Made by a program: the position numbers and the translations under genes
Assembly: GCA_017880715.1 (NCBI GenBank)
Contig: JADGRT010000152.1
Coordinates: forward strand, 1 to 7,053
Reading direction: 5' to 3'
Source of the DNA: Verrucomicrobiia bacterium
GTDB taxonomy: Bacteria > Verrucomicrobiota > Verrucomicrobiia > Limisphaerales > UBA1319
DNA length: 7,053 nucleotides
Notes under the pieces: generated by a model
What the model was told of the DNA's origin: nothing
Databases searched by the model: none
Seen by the model: only the letters and a program-made list of their open reading frames with translations
Part shown: positions 6,989 through 7,053 of the stretch, in pieces
How the letters are laid out: every line of letters begins with the position of its first letter
Position numbering within the stretch: the first letter of the stretch is position 1

Positions 6989-7029
6989 TGACAATAGCCC
7001 AGCGTTTCAACAACGCTGGGCTATTGTCA
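6989..7029. repeat. Perfect long inverted repeat (18-bp stem, 5-base loop), probable dispersed intergenic repeat
   Basis: TGACAATAGCCCAGCGTT (6989-7006) and AACGCTGGGCTATTGTCA (7012-7029) are exact reverse complements around a TCAAC loop. The stem is far longer than chance predicts. There is no T-tract on either side (AAAGGACC to the right, and a run starting ACCCATC reading left on the other strand), so it is not a textbook intrinsic terminator. It resembles the REP/MITE-like hairpins with AGCCCAGCGTTTCAACGCTGGGCT-type cores that I associate with intergenic regions of PVC-group and other environmental genomes; that memory is unverified. The sequence continuing to the window edge (CCGAATAAACCCCGAGAGC) may belong to the same element. 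It could still help end or stabilise the bicupin transcript. Confidence 0.8.
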
Positions 7030-7053
7030 AAGGACCGAATAAACCCCGAGAGC

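Noticed and set aside
1..7053. CRISPR array, tRNA, riboswitch or toxin-antitoxin pair
   Set aside because: I saw no regularly spaced direct repeats, no tRNA-like cloverleaf, no known riboswitch core and no pair of small overlapping genes.

Overview
The window looks like chromosomal DNA from a GC-rich, Gram-negative-type bacterium. The best guess is a member of Verrucomicrobiota or a neighbouring PVC lineage. That assignment is an inference from the weak or absent Shine-Dalgarno sites, the type of secreted serine hydrolase, the phosphomannose-isomerase-like bicupin and the intergenic hairpin repeats; no marker gene was compared.

Layout from left to right. (1) Positions 2-238 (+) hold the C-terminal 78 codons of a gene that starts outside the window, possibly a family 2 glycosyltransferase. 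(2) Positions 239-412 are non-coding and contain a GTGTCCACTTTTT-type sequence that recalls insertion-sequence ends. (3) Positions 413-1309 (-) encode a class I SAM-dependent methyltransferase, visibly more AT-rich than the rest. (4) Positions 1374-3077 (-) encode an exported beta-lactamase-fold (S12 / class C-like) serine hydrolase with two C-terminal beta-rich modules. (5) Positions 3078-3197 hold a terminator-like double hairpin and another inverted repeat. (6) Positions 3198-5447 (-) encode full-length PriA, the primosomal replication-restart helicase. (7) Positions 5448-5605 are a divergent promoter region. (8) Positions 5606-6871 (+) encode a phosphomannose-isomerase-like bicupin protein of unknown substrate. 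(9) Positions 6872-7053 are non-coding and end in a perfect 18-bp-stem hairpin that is probably part of a dispersed repeat.

The genes do not form one pathway. PriA is housekeeping. The hydrolase acts outside the cytoplasm. The left edge (possible glycosyltransferase, possible mobile-element scar, AT-rich methyltransferase) looks like the border of an accessory surface-polysaccharide region. The three minus-strand genes are separated by 64 and 120 bases and the larger gap has a terminator-like structure, so they are probably not one operon. I found no CRISPR array, tRNA, rRNA or intact mobile element. I found no convincing new defence or biosynthetic system. The most useful leads are the uncharacterised bicupin, the methyltransferase lacking the usual acidic SAM-ribose residue, and the intergenic repeats.
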